A stretch of DNA of 64,000 nucleotides, taken from assembly GCA_052274345.1 (NCBI GenBank), contig DAVZGP010000006.1, positions 1 through 64,000 of the forward strand. Reading direction: 5' to 3'. Of the stretch, positions 8,608 to 18,468 are shown piece by piece. The position numbers were made by a program, and so were the translations under genes. Each line of letters opens with the position of its first letter. Positions within the stretch are counted from its first letter, which is position 1. The notes beneath the pieces were generated by a model. The model saw only the letters and a list, made by a program, of their open reading frames with translations, did not search any database and was not told the origin of the DNA. Origin of the DNA: Clostridium_AD sp937920395. Lineage in GTDB: Bacteria > Bacillota > Clostridia > Clostridiales > Clostridiaceae.

Positions 8608-9081
8608 TTAATCATTTACATGCATCAATGTAATCATCTTATCTTTAATAAATATTTGTATTGATACAACAAACTTAGTGTTAACTTGTCCAGCAATCAG
8701 TAGAATAGGTTCTGAACAATTAAATTTGCGGTTTGTTGAAATAGCATTCATTTGATTTATATCTGCTCCACTAGGGTATGGGAAATTACCTGGGTGAAAA
8801 TGCCATTCCCCCAAATAATATTTGTTATCAGGCCAATAATTTATCAACAATTTTTTCAATCCTTTAGTTCCACGTTTAAACCAAGACCGCCCTGCAGAAG
8901 AGTCATCAGTGTGTTTTATTGCTTCAGTGATATAGGCACCTTTTAGATTTGAAGAGTAATTACCAATTAGTATTCCTCCTGTTTCTTTTGGAGAAGCCAT
9001 TTGGCACTTCTCAACAATATTACTAATTACTAATCGTGATATAGATACATAAAAACTCTTTTCTTTATCTTCATATTTCAT
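8608..9081 (-). CDS. cap3: CBASS JAMM-type deconjugating isopeptidase Cap3
   Basis: A 157-residue Mov34/JAB-family zinc protease. The metal and catalytic set is visible: Glu33 in KETGGILIG, His94 and His96 in GEWHFHPG, then Ser104 and Asp107 in PYPSGAD (the HxHx7SxxD arrangement). In type II CBASS, Cap3 removes the bond Cap2 forms between the CD-NTase C-terminus and its target, tuning or recycling the primed enzyme. Its start overlaps the end of cap2 by 11 bases, so translation is probably coupled. Confidence 0.88.
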   Translation of the reverse strand: MKYEDKEKSFYVSISRLVISNIVEKCQMASPKETGGILIGNYSSNLKGAYITEAIKHTDDSSAGRSWFKRGTKGLKKLLINYWPDNKYYLGEWHFHPGNFPYPSGADINQMNAISTNRKFNCSEPILLIAGQVNTKFVVSIQIFIKDKMITLMHVND

Positions 9082-10855
9082 GATTTATTTGTCTATAACC
9101 AATCAAAAATCCATCTTCATCATATTCTTTTTTGTAAATGAAATTTTTGTTGGTTGTTTCTCCTTTCCTCAAAAAATGTGTGATAATTTCCGTAGCAGTT
9201 GCTGCTGCCAACATAACATCTGAAGTTTTAGCTGGAAAAACAGGACTCCAGCAACCTATCCCTTCCCATGGCATATCCTCAAGTCTACATTTTTTAATAT
9301 CCTCTTGAATAACATCACCAAATATATCAGTAAATGTTTCATATGAGAATGTTTCTGCCTGCTGAGCAGCAATATAAAGCTGCTCAGCTTTATATCCGAA
9401 TGAAACAGAAAAAAACATTACTTTAGATTTAAAACTTAATTCCGAAACTATTTTTAACACTTCGTCATTCGCAGAACAGTCAATAATAACGTCTTTCAGA
9501 TTAAATATGTAATTATTGTCTAACTTAACTTCATCATTTATAGCTTTTATTCGAGCATGAGGATTTATTAAATTAAGACGATCTGATAGCGCAGTAGCCT
9601 TATATTTTGAGATATCTTGAATATTCAATAGATGTCTTGATAAGTTTCCCGCATGAAAACGATCTGAATCCACAATTGTTATATTTTCAACCCCATTTCT
9701 CACGAGTTGCTCACACATAAATGCGGAAAGAGTACCTGCTCCTATAACCAAGTACTTTTTCCGAGTTATTGACGAATTATATTTACCCCTGCTGAGTATA
9801 TTGTTAGCATTCCAATTATCAGTTGTTACCCAATCAAGTAAGATTTTATTAATCAATATTTCATCGAAATCCTTTTTCAGCCACCCTAATTCATTGTTTC
9901 TAAAGCCTTTAGCATACCTTTTACCATTGGATAACCTAGGTAGTAATAATGCTTTCCAACTTATTATAGATGGCTTCTCTCCGATTTTATACGGAATAGG
10001 AAATCCCAAAAGCAAAAAATGCCTCTCCCCATCGCGTAACTTTGGAAACAATTGTACAAGGATTTCAACAAGATTCATGTTCTGATTTTGAAATGCAATT
10101 TTTAATTCCCCAAAAGTATTTGGCGCTTGCCAATTATTAATTACTAATAATTGGTTCATTAAAACCCAAACTCCTGTAACATATGAAGGTTCTGACTTTG
10201 TTTTACTAATATAATCTCCCCAAATAGGCTGATATACTGTATGTCTAGCTAAATCTTGATATAGAATAACGCTATAAACGGCGTTATCATTTATTTTTTT
10301 CAAGTGAACATAACCATAAGTGGCATCATGAGATTCCCATATCATTGAAGATACCTCATCTTCATCATAAGCAATTGTCATAGGTAAAGTAATATTATAT
10401 TGAGGCAGCTCGAACCAATCACCATTATAAAGGAGTTCGGAATGATTTGCTTTTTCTATCCATTGAACAGTTCTTAATATAAACCACTCCAGTTTGAATT
10501 CGTTATTTTGCAGATTAGGAACGGTAGAGAACTTCGGCTCATCTAAGCATAATTTTCCACTTTTCCAAATCCCATTTTCAGCTACAAGTCCATTATTTGA
10601 TTGGTGAGGATATGTATTACAAATACCCTTTTTTGCATCAGAGAAAACATCTATGCAACCTTTAGGATAAATGGAATCAAGAGTGACAACCCAATAAGTA
10701 ACTTTGTCAATTTTTATTGCCTCTTCAATAGTTATAGAAAATTTGAGATACCATTTCTTTTGAATCGGTTCCCATCTTAAATCATTCAGTAATGTGTATT
10801 CTTGGATACCGTCAAGAACTCTTCTTGCACTTAATAAAGCACTTGGTATATCCAC
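9071..10855 (-). CDS. cap2: CBASS E2-E1 fusion enzyme Cap2
   Basis: A 594-residue ubiquitin-transfer-like enzyme. The N-terminal E2-like domain has its expected catalytic cysteine at Cys103 in GKLCLDEP. The C-terminal ThiF/E1 domain has the nucleotide loop IGAGTLSAF (371-379), Asp396/Asp398 of IVDSD, Arg407 in NLSRH, Lys419 in SKYKA and a candidate adenylation-domain cysteine Cys535 in GIGCWSPVF. Cap2 attaches the CD-NTase C-terminus to cellular targets and primes signal synthesis. The start is GTG, overlapping the CD-NTase stop by one base (TAGTG), so the two are tightly coupled. Domain order matches type II CBASS rather than a sulfur-carrier ThiF. Confidence 0.88.
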   Translation of the reverse strand: MDIPSALLSARRVLDGIQEYTLLNDLRWEPIQKKWYLKFSITIEEAIKIDKVTYWVVTLDSIYPKGCIDVFSDAKKGICNTYPHQSNNGLVAENGIWKSGKLCLDEPKFSTVPNLQNNEFKLEWFILRTVQWIEKANHSELLYNGDWFELPQYNITLPMTIAYDEDEVSSMIWESHDATYGYVHLKKINDNAVYSVILYQDLARHTVYQPIWGDYISKTKSEPSYVTGVWVLMNQLLVINNWQAPNTFGELKIAFQNQNMNLVEILVQLFPKLRDGERHFLLLGFPIPYKIGEKPSIISWKALLLPRLSNGKRYAKGFRNNELGWLKKDFDEILINKILLDWVTTDNWNANNILSRGKYNSSITRKKYLVIGAGTLSAFMCEQLVRNGVENITIVDSDRFHAGNLSRHLLNIQDISKYKATALSDRLNLINPHARIKAINDEVKLDNNYIFNLKDVIIDCSANDEVLKIVSELSFKSKVMFFSVSFGYKAEQLYIAAQQAETFSYETFTDIFGDVIQEDIKKCRLEDMPWEGIGCWSPVFPAKTSDVMLAAATATEIITHFLRKGETTNKNFIYKKEYDEDGFLIGYRQINHEI

Positions 10856-11967
10856 TAAGCAAATCTCCCTCCTTCAATATTTCGGCTATCTTCTTTTCTT
10901 TGTGTAAACTGATTACCTAAACTACGCTTTGGAGGCTCAGGAAACTTATTACCAAAGAGTTTTCGCCATTCAGTAGCTGCTTCTTCAATAGTATCCGCAT
11001 CATATGCTTTTCTCGCTATTGGGGCTGCTTCTTTTACAGTAGCATAAAAATCATCATATTCATCTACTCCCAGTCTACCAAATACATCGTGTTCCGTAAC
11101 ACCTCTATCGCCAAGAAACGGTTTTATAGTATAATCACTAACTATTTTTTCTAATGTTAAGGTAATACCCTCAGCCACAGATTCTATTCCGTCAGGGCAA
11201 CAATTACCTATGAAATGCTCTAATGGATAACTCTTTGGATGTTTTACCTCAGGATACTTTTCTTTTCTCCACCACTTAATAGCTTTTACAATATTTACAT
11301 AATGACCATTGCAATTACAATTCTTATCAATAGTCCATCTAATTTGCTCTAACGGATGTGTCTTGTCCCAGTTGTCAGCTTCATGATCAGGAATATACAG
11401 AGGTTCGTTTTTCCAAGTAACATCAGTATCAGATTTTTCAAACATGGTAAATGCCTCGTTTAAATTTTTCTTGTGCAAAAATCCATATTCTTTGTAAGAC
11501 TCATCCATTGTTTTATATTCGATATCTACAGCAGAGGTAATAAAATTATTTTCTATAACTTCTTCAACAATTTCTGAAGGAGCAGATGTAGGTACAACAT
11601 CTAAATCAACATGACTCATTTCAATGCCCCATGATCTACCTTGTTTCTGAAATTTACCTGAATAATATTTTTCAAGGAACGGTTCAAACTTATCCAATGC
11701 CTCCTCGGTTGTAACAACATCCTTGTCTAGATTAGTTACTATGATGATATCTACATCTGATCTTTTACCATTTTTAGGTCTAACAGCAGTTGAACGTTTA
11801 TAGCTTCCCTGTAGGAATGTTTCTACTATGCAATTAGATAAGTCCTCATCCTCTTTTAATCTACGTCTAAGAGTTTCATGTGCACTTTTTAGTTCAGAAA
11901 CCTGATTTTCTGTTAAACGAATTTCTTTAAGGAAATCAGAAAAATAAGTTGTCATTTTTTGTGTCAT
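10855..11967 (-). CDS. CBASS CD-NTase (cyclic oligonucleotide synthase)
   Basis: A 370-residue cGAS/DncV-like nucleotidyltransferase and first gene of the CBASS operon. The active site is complete: Gly54-Ser55 in LQGSYKRST, Asp71 and Asp73 in SDVDIII, and Asp121/Asp123 in HVDLDVVPTSAP. It should make a cyclic di- or trinucleotide when infection is sensed; the product cannot be told from sequence. The C-terminus is a flexible tail ending EGGRFA. In type II CBASS the last residue (Gly or Ala) is what Cap2 conjugates, so a terminal Ala after a Gly-rich tail fits. The start has an excellent GGAAGGAG site. It lies downstream of the BREX operon on the same strand but behind a terminator. Confidence 0.88.
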   Translation of the reverse strand: MTQKMTTYFSDFLKEIRLTENQVSELKSAHETLRRRLKEDEDLSNCIVETFLQGSYKRSTAVRPKNGKRSDVDIIIVTNLDKDVVTTEEALDKFEPFLEKYYSGKFQKQGRSWGIEMSHVDLDVVPTSAPSEIVEEVIENNFITSAVDIEYKTMDESYKEYGFLHKKNLNEAFTMFEKSDTDVTWKNEPLYIPDHEADNWDKTHPLEQIRWTIDKNCNCNGHYVNIVKAIKWWRKEKYPEVKHPKSYPLEHFIGNCCPDGIESVAEGITLTLEKIVSDYTIKPFLGDRGVTEHDVFGRLGVDEYDDFYATVKEAAPIARKAYDADTIEEAATEWRKLFGNKFPEPPKRSLGNQFTQRKEDSRNIEGGRFA

Positions 11968-12393
11968 TTTTATTCTCCTTCCATTTGGACTATCGATGAT
12001 TTTATATACACCTTTTCAAACTCAAATAAAGTAAAGCACTAATTTCATATTTTCTCATTTATAATATGAATTGTAGTCTCCAACCCTATTCTAAGCATTA
12101 TTGCTCTCATTATACTCCAAATTCTAGCATTATATCGCTTCTATACTAGAATACTTTTTTAATTTTATCTTTGGTTTAAACTGTGTCCTCTTTAACTCAC
12201 TCACATCCCAAATAAAAAGATAGCAAAACATTTTTACAAAGATTTTGCTATCTTTTTTAATTATCACACCTCTGCCTTTATATTAGTTATATCACCACTT
12301 ACATAACTAGTATATACTACACTATTAGGAACTTGCCCTATTATTATCGAATAAACCTTAGTATATAAATGTTTGTTCGATAATATTTTTTTC
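11968..12393. other. Intergenic region between BREX and CBASS operons
   Basis: It contains no gene. It holds the terminator at 12214 and a second hairpin (12343-12384, ATTATCGAATAAAC pairing with GTTTGTTCGATAAT, followed by ATTTTTTT on the plus strand). The CBASS promoter must lie in about 11990-12200, but I cannot fix the boxes with confidence. Confidence 0.5.
12214..12257. terminator. Terminator separating BREX and CBASS operons
   Basis: AAAAAGATAGCAAAA pairs perfectly with TTTTGCTATCTTTTT across a 14-base loop and has A/T runs on both sides. On the minus strand it ends the BREX/PC4-like transcript before the CBASS operon. Confidence 0.82.
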
Positions 12394-12615
12394 TTACATC
12401 TCCATACTATTAAGTATATCTTTAAGTTTCTTTAATTCATCTACTGACAATGTAATACCTTTACCCATCTTTTTATGTTCCGCATCCCAATCTCTAATAT
12501 CATACTTTGCTTCTTTTTCATTCCAACTTATTAAATTTAATTCTTTCATCCAGCCCTTTGCTGATTGTGAAATGCTACCTATGGATTCTTTTATTTCGTA
12601 TTTAATCTCAGACAT
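12394..12615 (-). CDS. PC4/YdbC-like single-stranded DNA-binding protein
   Basis: A 73-residue protein closely resembling the YdbC family, bacterial relatives of the eukaryotic transcription coactivator PC4/p15: KGWMKELNLISWNEKEAKYDIRDWD (quoted in part), then MGKGITLSVDELKKLKDIL. From memory, members dimerise and bind single-stranded DNA with a beta-sheet surface; the role in bacteria is poorly known. It begins about 65 bases after the BREX helicase and is followed by the BREX-side terminator, so it is probably the last gene of the BREX transcript. Similar genes also occur on ordinary chromosomes, so a defence role is an inference from position only. Confidence 0.72.
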   Translation of the reverse strand: MSEIKYEIKESIGSISQSAKGWMKELNLISWNEKEAKYDIRDWDAEHKKMGKGITLSVDELKKLKDILNSMEM

Positions 12616-12680
12616 ATTTACACATCCCTCTTATATATTTTTTATCGAATTATTAAGTTATTATTTTTTATAAATTCTGC

Positions 12681-15600
12681 TTAAATATAAATTCTCTTAT
12701 CAACCTCAATTATCTCTTCACTATTTTTAATATAATAAACAACTAATTCTTCTCTGATTTTTTGCAAATCCATTCGGTGAACATCATCAAACCTATACGA
12801 TAAATCATCAATCAGAATTATATATCTAGGTTTACCTTCCTGTGTTTCACTATAAAAATCTACTAATCCATACTGTCTTTGCATTTTAACATTTACTCTT
12901 CGTTGCTCTTTTTCATATTGATAAACCAAATCTTTATACCTGTATATAATAATCCTCTTATTTATGGAGATATCAGGCACTAAAGTTATCTTCAAAACTT
13001 TTTTTGGAGGTCTCATCTGAATAGTTCTTTCTCTATTTATTTCCTCCATCCTCATTTCCTTTTTTTCTTCGATTTGAACAAGCTTTGTATTCATCTGATT
13101 TATTAAAGCACTATTGTTATTATCCACATTTGTAGATCTATATTTTGCTAGTTTTTCCATAGTATCTTTATATTGAGCCTCGAAGGTTCGTCTTAAGAAT
13201 TCGCTTTTCTTATCTAATTTTTTGCTCTTGGTGCTCCTCTCAATCAATAACTTTGCCAAAGTATATTTTATTGCATATGAGGTTAGATTATTCTTTTGTT
13301 CACTTTCCATTTTAGCCCTTGAGTCCATATTTATATATTGTATAAAATATGGGTCAACTTCAAAGGTTTCATTATCATCAGCTGTAGCTATATATAATAA
13401 CTCACTTAATATTTCCCTACCCGTACCATCACCGATGCTAATTTCATAAATTTCTATATCTAGTTTTTCTAAAGTCGGATATTGGACTTCAACCTTTTGC
13501 ATTGCAATTTTTTCAAGTTCACTTTCTGTTAAAAACATTGCTAATTTAAATAATGGACTTTCATCTTGCATAACAGTTATAGCTTCACCTTGAGCTTCCA
13601 CCAAACTCTCTTCTTCATTTGTGTATTTTATACTTGAATTATTGAATCCCATGTTTAATTTTTTTCTAGCAAAATCTCTTATAGATTTGGGAAGCCTATC
13701 AATACGATAGATACTACCTGATTTTGTTACTTTCACATTTTTATTGATTAACGTCTTATTTACAAAATCAGTATATACTCTTGATGAAATAACATTTAAT
13801 TTCAACAAATTTTGGTTACTTCTCATTGTATTTAAATCAAAAGGATTATCCTCAAGGCTTTCTTCTTTAGTCAATTGTATTAGCTTAGCATGTTCCTCTG
13901 ACAGTGTTTTCTCCATCTTGCTCACTAGCTCGTCTAAGTTGGTTCTATTTCTAATTGCCTCTTCCATAAGAGTTGCAAGGCTTATATTATTATCTTCAAG
14001 AATTTCTCCAATAAAATCAAAAACTAAATCTTTTCCAAGATCCTCTTTCATTTGCTCCATTTTAGTCAGCAACCTATACATAACATCGCCTTCACGTGTG
14101 TTTTTCGCTACTAAATTGAAAACAACAACATTATTCTTCTGACCAATTCTATGAATACGTCCCATACGTTGCTCTAATTTATTTGGGTTCCATGGAATAT
14201 CATAATTCACCATTTGATTGCAAAACTGCAGATTAATTGATTCACCACCAGCATCTGTGGCGAGCATTACAGGTAATTCATTTCTAAATAATTCGACCTG
14301 ACGTCTTCTCTCATCCATAGAAAATTTACCAACAATTTTTGCAATTCCTGAAACCCTGTCTTTTAATTTATTTTCAAGAAAATTTAATGTGTCTACCGCT
14401 TCAGTAAATATTATAATTTTCTCGCCCTTTTCAATAATACCATTTTCTCCAAACAACGTTTTTTCTAATTCAATATATTTTCTTTCGGTCCCCTCTAGTC
14501 TAATGTCCTCTGCTTTCTTTATGAGTTCTTCTAAAATATCGATTTCTTTAATTAACTCATTAATATCTATTGAATCCTCACTTTTTTCTAGCAATTTTTC
14601 AATTTCTTCTTGATCCTCATACGACTCGTCCTCAAAATCTTCCATGTCAATATCCTCAAGCCGTTTATCAATATCTTCCTGCGCTGTTATACTAGTTTTT
14701 AACAGCTCACAAAGGGATTCGTGTCTTCTTTTAAGAGAAAAATATATTGCATCTATTGATGAACTTAATCTTCTTTGAAGTAGCATCATTGCAAAAGAAG
14801 TGCCTTTGTTTCCTCTTTGCTCTGCTCTATTAAAATGTTCACTTACATAATTAGTTACATCCCTATACAGCTCTAATTCATTCTTACTTAAATCAAATTC
14901 AAGTGTTTTAGTTTTTCGCTCTGGAAATATAGGCGTTCCATCAAAATTGACCATTTGTTCTTTTAATCTTCTTATAACAAACGGATTACTTTTTTCTTTA
15001 ATATTTGCATCTACAGAAACATTAGCAAATATATCTTCATCTACAAGTTTAAGCAGAAGCCTATAATTTTCAATATCTCCCTTATGAGGTGTTGCCGTTA
15101 ATAAAAGTCTATGCTGTGCATTTTTTAAAATAGCTTCTCCAAGCTGATAAATTTTTGTTTTTCTTGTTTTTCTCTTCTTAGTTCCTTGGGTATATGCAGC
15201 CATTTTATGAGCTTCATCCACGATGACCATATCGTAATTTGCTTCTAGCAATAATTCCTTTACATCACTTCTTGCTGCCCAATATAATGATGCAAGGCAT
15301 AGAGGATATTCATCAAAAGGATTTTTACCTTCTGCTTCATTTAAAGTATTTCTTGTAATTATTTTAAAATCTTCATTAAACTTGGACTTTAACTCTTCCT
15401 GCCATTGCTTTAAAACTAATGGTGGTACAAGAATTAAAATGCGCTCTGCAATTTTTCTGGCCTTTAATTCCCTTATTAACATACCTGCCATTATTGTCTT
15501 ACCAGCTCCTGGATCATCTGCAAGTAGAAACCTAATTTCAGGAGCTTGCAGCATAACACCATAAACGGCCTCAATTTGATGTGGTAACGGTAGTAAGTTT

Positions 15601-15890
15601 TTACTACCCAATGCTTTTGAAGATGAATATTTCTGTTCAGTTTTAAAGTAAAGATATTCTAAATACCTTTTAAATGTACTTGCTTCCATAAATTCGTTCA
15701 TAGAATCAGAAATGTTTAATGTAAGAACATTTCCCATTTGAACCTTGTCCATAAGGGTTTCATAATATTTATTTGTATTTTTTCCGATAGCTTCAACTAT
15801 GAAGTAAATACCATCTACTTCTTCTATTTTTTTTATTTCTACTGTTTCAGGCCATCCAGTTCCCCTTGCAGTATCCCCAACCTTGATCAT
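12681..15890 (-). CDS. brxHII: BREX SNF2-family helicase (BrxHII-like)
   Basis: A 1069-residue superfamily II ATPase of SNF2/HepA type. Motif I is DDPGAGKT (125-132), motif II DEAH (225-228), motif III LLTATPHKGD. The second RecA lobe has IIFTEAVDTLNFLENKL, ATDAGGESINLQFC and motif VI QRMGRIHRIGQ. Two acidic coiled segments (about residues 415-470) interrupt the core. It follows pglZ at once (20 bases) and takes the place that BrxL, a Lon-like ATPase, holds in type 1 BREX. From the published BREX scheme, brxHII marks types 3 and 5; with brxA-brxB-brxC-pglX-pglZ ahead of it this is nearest type 5, though with one brxC instead of two. A DISARM DrmD would look similar, but no other DISARM gene is present. 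Confidence 0.8.
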   Translation of the reverse strand: MIKVGDTARGTGWPETVEIKKIEEVDGIYFIVEAIGKNTNKYYETLMDKVQMGNVLTLNISDSMNEFMEASTFKRYLEYLYFKTEQKYSSSKALGSKNLLPLPHQIEAVYGVMLQAPEIRFLLADDPGAGKTIMAGMLIRELKARKIAERILILVPPLVLKQWQEELKSKFNEDFKIITRNTLNEAEGKNPFDEYPLCLASLYWAARSDVKELLLEANYDMVIVDEAHKMAAYTQGTKKRKTRKTKIYQLGEAILKNAQHRLLLTATPHKGDIENYRLLLKLVDEDIFANVSVDANIKEKSNPFVIRRLKEQMVNFDGTPIFPERKTKTLEFDLSKNELELYRDVTNYVSEHFNRAEQRGNKGTSFAMMLLQRRLSSSIDAIYFSLKRRHESLCELLKTSITAQEDIDKRLEDIDMEDFEDESYEDQEEIEKLLEKSEDSIDINELIKEIDILEELIKKAEDIRLEGTERKYIELEKTLFGENGIIEKGEKIIIFTEAVDTLNFLENKLKDRVSGIAKIVGKFSMDERRRQVELFRNELPVMLATDAGGESINLQFCNQMVNYDIPWNPNKLEQRMGRIHRIGQKNNVVVFNLVAKNTREGDVMYRLLTKMEQMKEDLGKDLVFDFIGEILEDNNISLATLMEEAIRNRTNLDELVSKMEKTLSEEHAKLIQLTKEESLEDNPFDLNTMRSNQNLLKLNVISSRVYTDFVNKTLINKNVKVTKSGSIYRIDRLPKSIRDFARKKLNMGFNNSSIKYTNEEESLVEAQGEAITVMQDESPLFKLAMFLTESELEKIAMQKVEVQYPTLEKLDIEIYEISIGDGTGREILSELLYIATADDNETFEVDPYFIQYINMDSRAKMESEQKNNLTSYAIKYTLAKLLIERSTKSKKLDKKSEFLRRTFEAQYKDTMEKLAKYRSTNVDNNNSALINQMNTKLVQIEEKKEMRMEEINRERTIQMRPPKKVLKITLVPDISINKRIIIYRYKDLVYQYEKEQRRVNVKMQRQYGLVDFYSETQEGKPRYIILIDDLSYRFDDVHRMDLQKIREELVVYYIKNSEEIIEVDKRIYI

Positions 15891-15910
15891 ACGTTTGTCC
15901 CTCTCTTCAT

Positions 15911-18436
15911 TTAAAATAGATCATAAATTTTAAATTCATATTGGATTTCTTTATATATTTTTGATACCTCGTCATCTTCTAATCTGAGTACAACAGTTTC
16001 TCCAATACCATAAGATTTTTCTTGAAATATAAATGTTTTTTCAAATACCCTTTTACTTGCATCTTCAATGGAATCAAATGCTAATATAACTTCATTTGAT
16101 ATTCTATTTTCTCCTTGATAAAAGCCTACCTTTAAAATCCTTTTAGCCAAATTATCATCAACCTTTTGTTCTTGAAAAAAGATAACTTTAAAATTATAAT
16201 TAGTTATAGCCTTGCTGTTAGCAATATTTATATCAACCTTTTGTTCTTCTTTCCTTTTGGTAATTCCCTTATTTGCTTTATAACACAATACGGGGATAAT
16301 AGCCTCTTGAGGCATCGCACCTCCATGAATAAATCGAAGTCCTCCACCTTTTACTTTGAGCCTGTTTAGACCAGTGGCAACAACCGCCTCAGCATCTAAT
16401 CCTATATAATCTAGGTTGATTTTTTTAGTTCCATCAGTGACAATTAAATTTTTCCCTACTACAAAACGCCTATTTCCATCATATATAGTTCCATCTATTG
16501 CTATAGCCTTGTATTTTTCTTCTATTTTTTCTGATTGATAAATAAAACCATGATCACTTGTGATAAATATCCTCACTGCACCATAACTTCCAAGAAGCTT
16601 TTGTATAGCATTCTTTAGTTCATCAATAGCATATTTAACGGCTTCATAAGTGTATGCCTCTGATGCAGAACTATCACCGGTTTTATCAATTCTATCGTGA
16701 TAAAGATATACAAGTCTCTTACCTTTAATAATATCTAACCCTTCTAGTTTACTAATTAAGGTTAATTGATTAAGAGGCATTGCAATGGATTCTTCTTGAT
16801 AACTTTTAAGTATCTTCTCCCTATTTTTAGTTCCCATGGTGCTTAATCCATCTATGTATACAACACCATTTTCATCAATTGAGAATTCATTATTAGGTAA
16901 AAGACTGGCCATACCTAATTGAGTATAAGTAGGTATGGACGCCAATGTAGGTATTACCTCAACTTCTGAATTAATTCTCTTTTTTAATTCTTCTTCTAAT
17001 TCCTTAGCAATTTCATACCTAAGTGCATCTGAAATAATAACAAATACACGTTCTGATGTTTTATCCATTAGAGGTTTTATCTTTTTGTCATAAAAATCTT
17101 TTTGCATAAGCATTTTTTCTACATGATAATTATCCGCTAATTCCTTATTAACTACTTCATCAGTCCACTCAGCGACTTTTTCAAGATAAAGATTGCTATA
17201 CCAGTCAGTGAAATACCCTACAGTTTCAAACAATACCTCTGGCTGATTTGCACTTCTAAACTCATTAATTAAGTTCCTATAAACCTTATCTATTTTATAT
17301 AACTCCTTTGAATATTGACTAGCCCACTCTATAGCACTCCCAGGCGCATACTGATTTCTAAACTTTACCTTTTCATTATAAAGCTCTAATGCTTTTGTAA
17401 TAATTTTATAATTGCCATTTATCTCATCGTACCTCATCCAGTAGGAAGAATTTCTATCTGTCAGTATTTCTCTCCACAAGTCATAATTAACGGTTTCATT
17501 AAATATCTCTTCAATTGATTTTAAAACTAACAATCTCTCAATAATTTTGAAGGTATGACATCTATAATAATCTAAATAGGATTGTTTCTTTAATATATTT
17601 TCTATCTCCCACTTAACCTCAATATTATTTATGTATTCTTTTATAATAGTGATATCTTTATTGTCTTTCATCAAATCTTCTAAAAAAATATTACAGGTAT
17701 TAGGAAGCGTTGATTTGAAAGTGTACTTAAAATCTGTTGAAAGATTAAATTTTAGATTAGAATTAAAGTGACAGTATATTAATGTATCCATCAGATACTT
17801 CAAATTTTTATCTTGTGAACTTATACCAAAATAATTATAAACTTTATTCCAAAATATATCTAAACTAAAGAACTTTCTAATATTTTCACATACATCATTA
17901 TTAGTTTCATCAAGTCCTTTTAACAAAACTGCTTTAACAATATCCTCTATATTTAAGGAATTAGCTTTTGATAAAACACATAATATACCTAATGTTAACT
18001 CATCCTCAGTAGCAATATCAGGTAGTAAGTTCTCTAATTTCATGCATCTTTTGTTATCATTAAAAAATCCAACATAACTCTTTATAAAATCCCTTATATT
18101 TAAATGCCCGAGGTTATATCTATCTATTATAAGGGCTACATCATCTGCATTAAATTCTTCTGAATAAAGTAAAATATCCAAAAGTGGATTTTCTTTTTTA
18201 TTGGGTTTTTCAAAATCTCCGTATAATAAGTAATTGGATTCTCTATCGATAATTTCAAGTTGGCATCTTGTTTTAAAACTATTTTTTTCTGTTAATTTCC
18301 AATACTTAATATTATTTTCTTCTAATTGAGTAATTAAAGTATTTGTATCCCTGTCACTATTTTTGTCGTACCAAAAAACTATTTTTCTATAATTACCGCC
18401 ATTAAATTTTTCCATTAGTTTTCCTACTAATTCCAT
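15911..18436 (-). CDS. pglZ: BREX alkaline-phosphatase-like protein PglZ
   Basis: An 841-residue protein with the PglZ core of the alkaline phosphatase superfamily in its second half. VFVIISDALRYEIAKEL (about 463-480) gives the metal-binding Asp and the nucleophile region, HDRIDKTGDSSAS and FITSDHGFIY give further metal ligands. PglZ is essential in BREX for both host DNA methylation and phage restriction. The N-terminal half is helical and family-specific. I start at the ATG preceded by AGAGGTG; an in-frame ATG ten codons upstream has no ribosome-binding site. A striking perfect hairpin lies in the 126-base gap upstream. Confidence 0.9.
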   Translation of the reverse strand: MELVGKLMEKFNGGNYRKIVFWYDKNSDRDTNTLITQLEENNIKYWKLTEKNSFKTRCQLEIIDRESNYLLYGDFEKPNKKENPLLDILLYSEEFNADDVALIIDRYNLGHLNIRDFIKSYVGFFNDNKRCMKLENLLPDIATEDELTLGILCVLSKANSLNIEDIVKAVLLKGLDETNNDVCENIRKFFSLDIFWNKVYNYFGISSQDKNLKYLMDTLIYCHFNSNLKFNLSTDFKYTFKSTLPNTCNIFLEDLMKDNKDITIIKEYINNIEVKWEIENILKKQSYLDYYRCHTFKIIERLLVLKSIEEIFNETVNYDLWREILTDRNSSYWMRYDEINGNYKIITKALELYNEKVKFRNQYAPGSAIEWASQYSKELYKIDKVYRNLINEFRSANQPEVLFETVGYFTDWYSNLYLEKVAEWTDEVVNKELADNYHVEKMLMQKDFYDKKIKPLMDKTSERVFVIISDALRYEIAKELEEELKKRINSEVEVIPTLASIPTYTQLGMASLLPNNEFSIDENGVVYIDGLSTMGTKNREKILKSYQEESIAMPLNQLTLISKLEGLDIIKGKRLVYLYHDRIDKTGDSSASEAYTYEAVKYAIDELKNAIQKLLGSYGAVRIFITSDHGFIYQSEKIEEKYKAIAIDGTIYDGNRRFVVGKNLIVTDGTKKINLDYIGLDAEAVVATGLNRLKVKGGGLRFIHGGAMPQEAIIPVLCYKANKGITKRKEEQKVDINIANSKAITNYNFKVIFFQEQKVDDNLAKRILKVGFYQGENRISNEVILAFDSIEDASKRVFEKTFIFQEKSYGIGETVVLRLEDDEVSKIYKEIQYEFKIYDLF

Positions 18437-18468
18437 GTTTACACCTCTATATCGTTTTACTTTCATTT

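Noticed and set aside
9071..10855. ThiF/MoeB-type sulfur-carrier activating enzyme
   Set aside because: It has an added E2-like domain with a cysteine, and the neighbours are a CD-NTase, a JAMM protease and a SAVED protein, which define type II CBASS.
13744..14142. A 132-codon plus-strand open frame
   Set aside because: Antisense shadow of the BREX helicase.
12681..15890. Helicase as DISARM DrmD
   Set aside because: No drmA, drmB, drmC or DISARM methylase is near, and the gene directly follows pglZ in a BREX operon.
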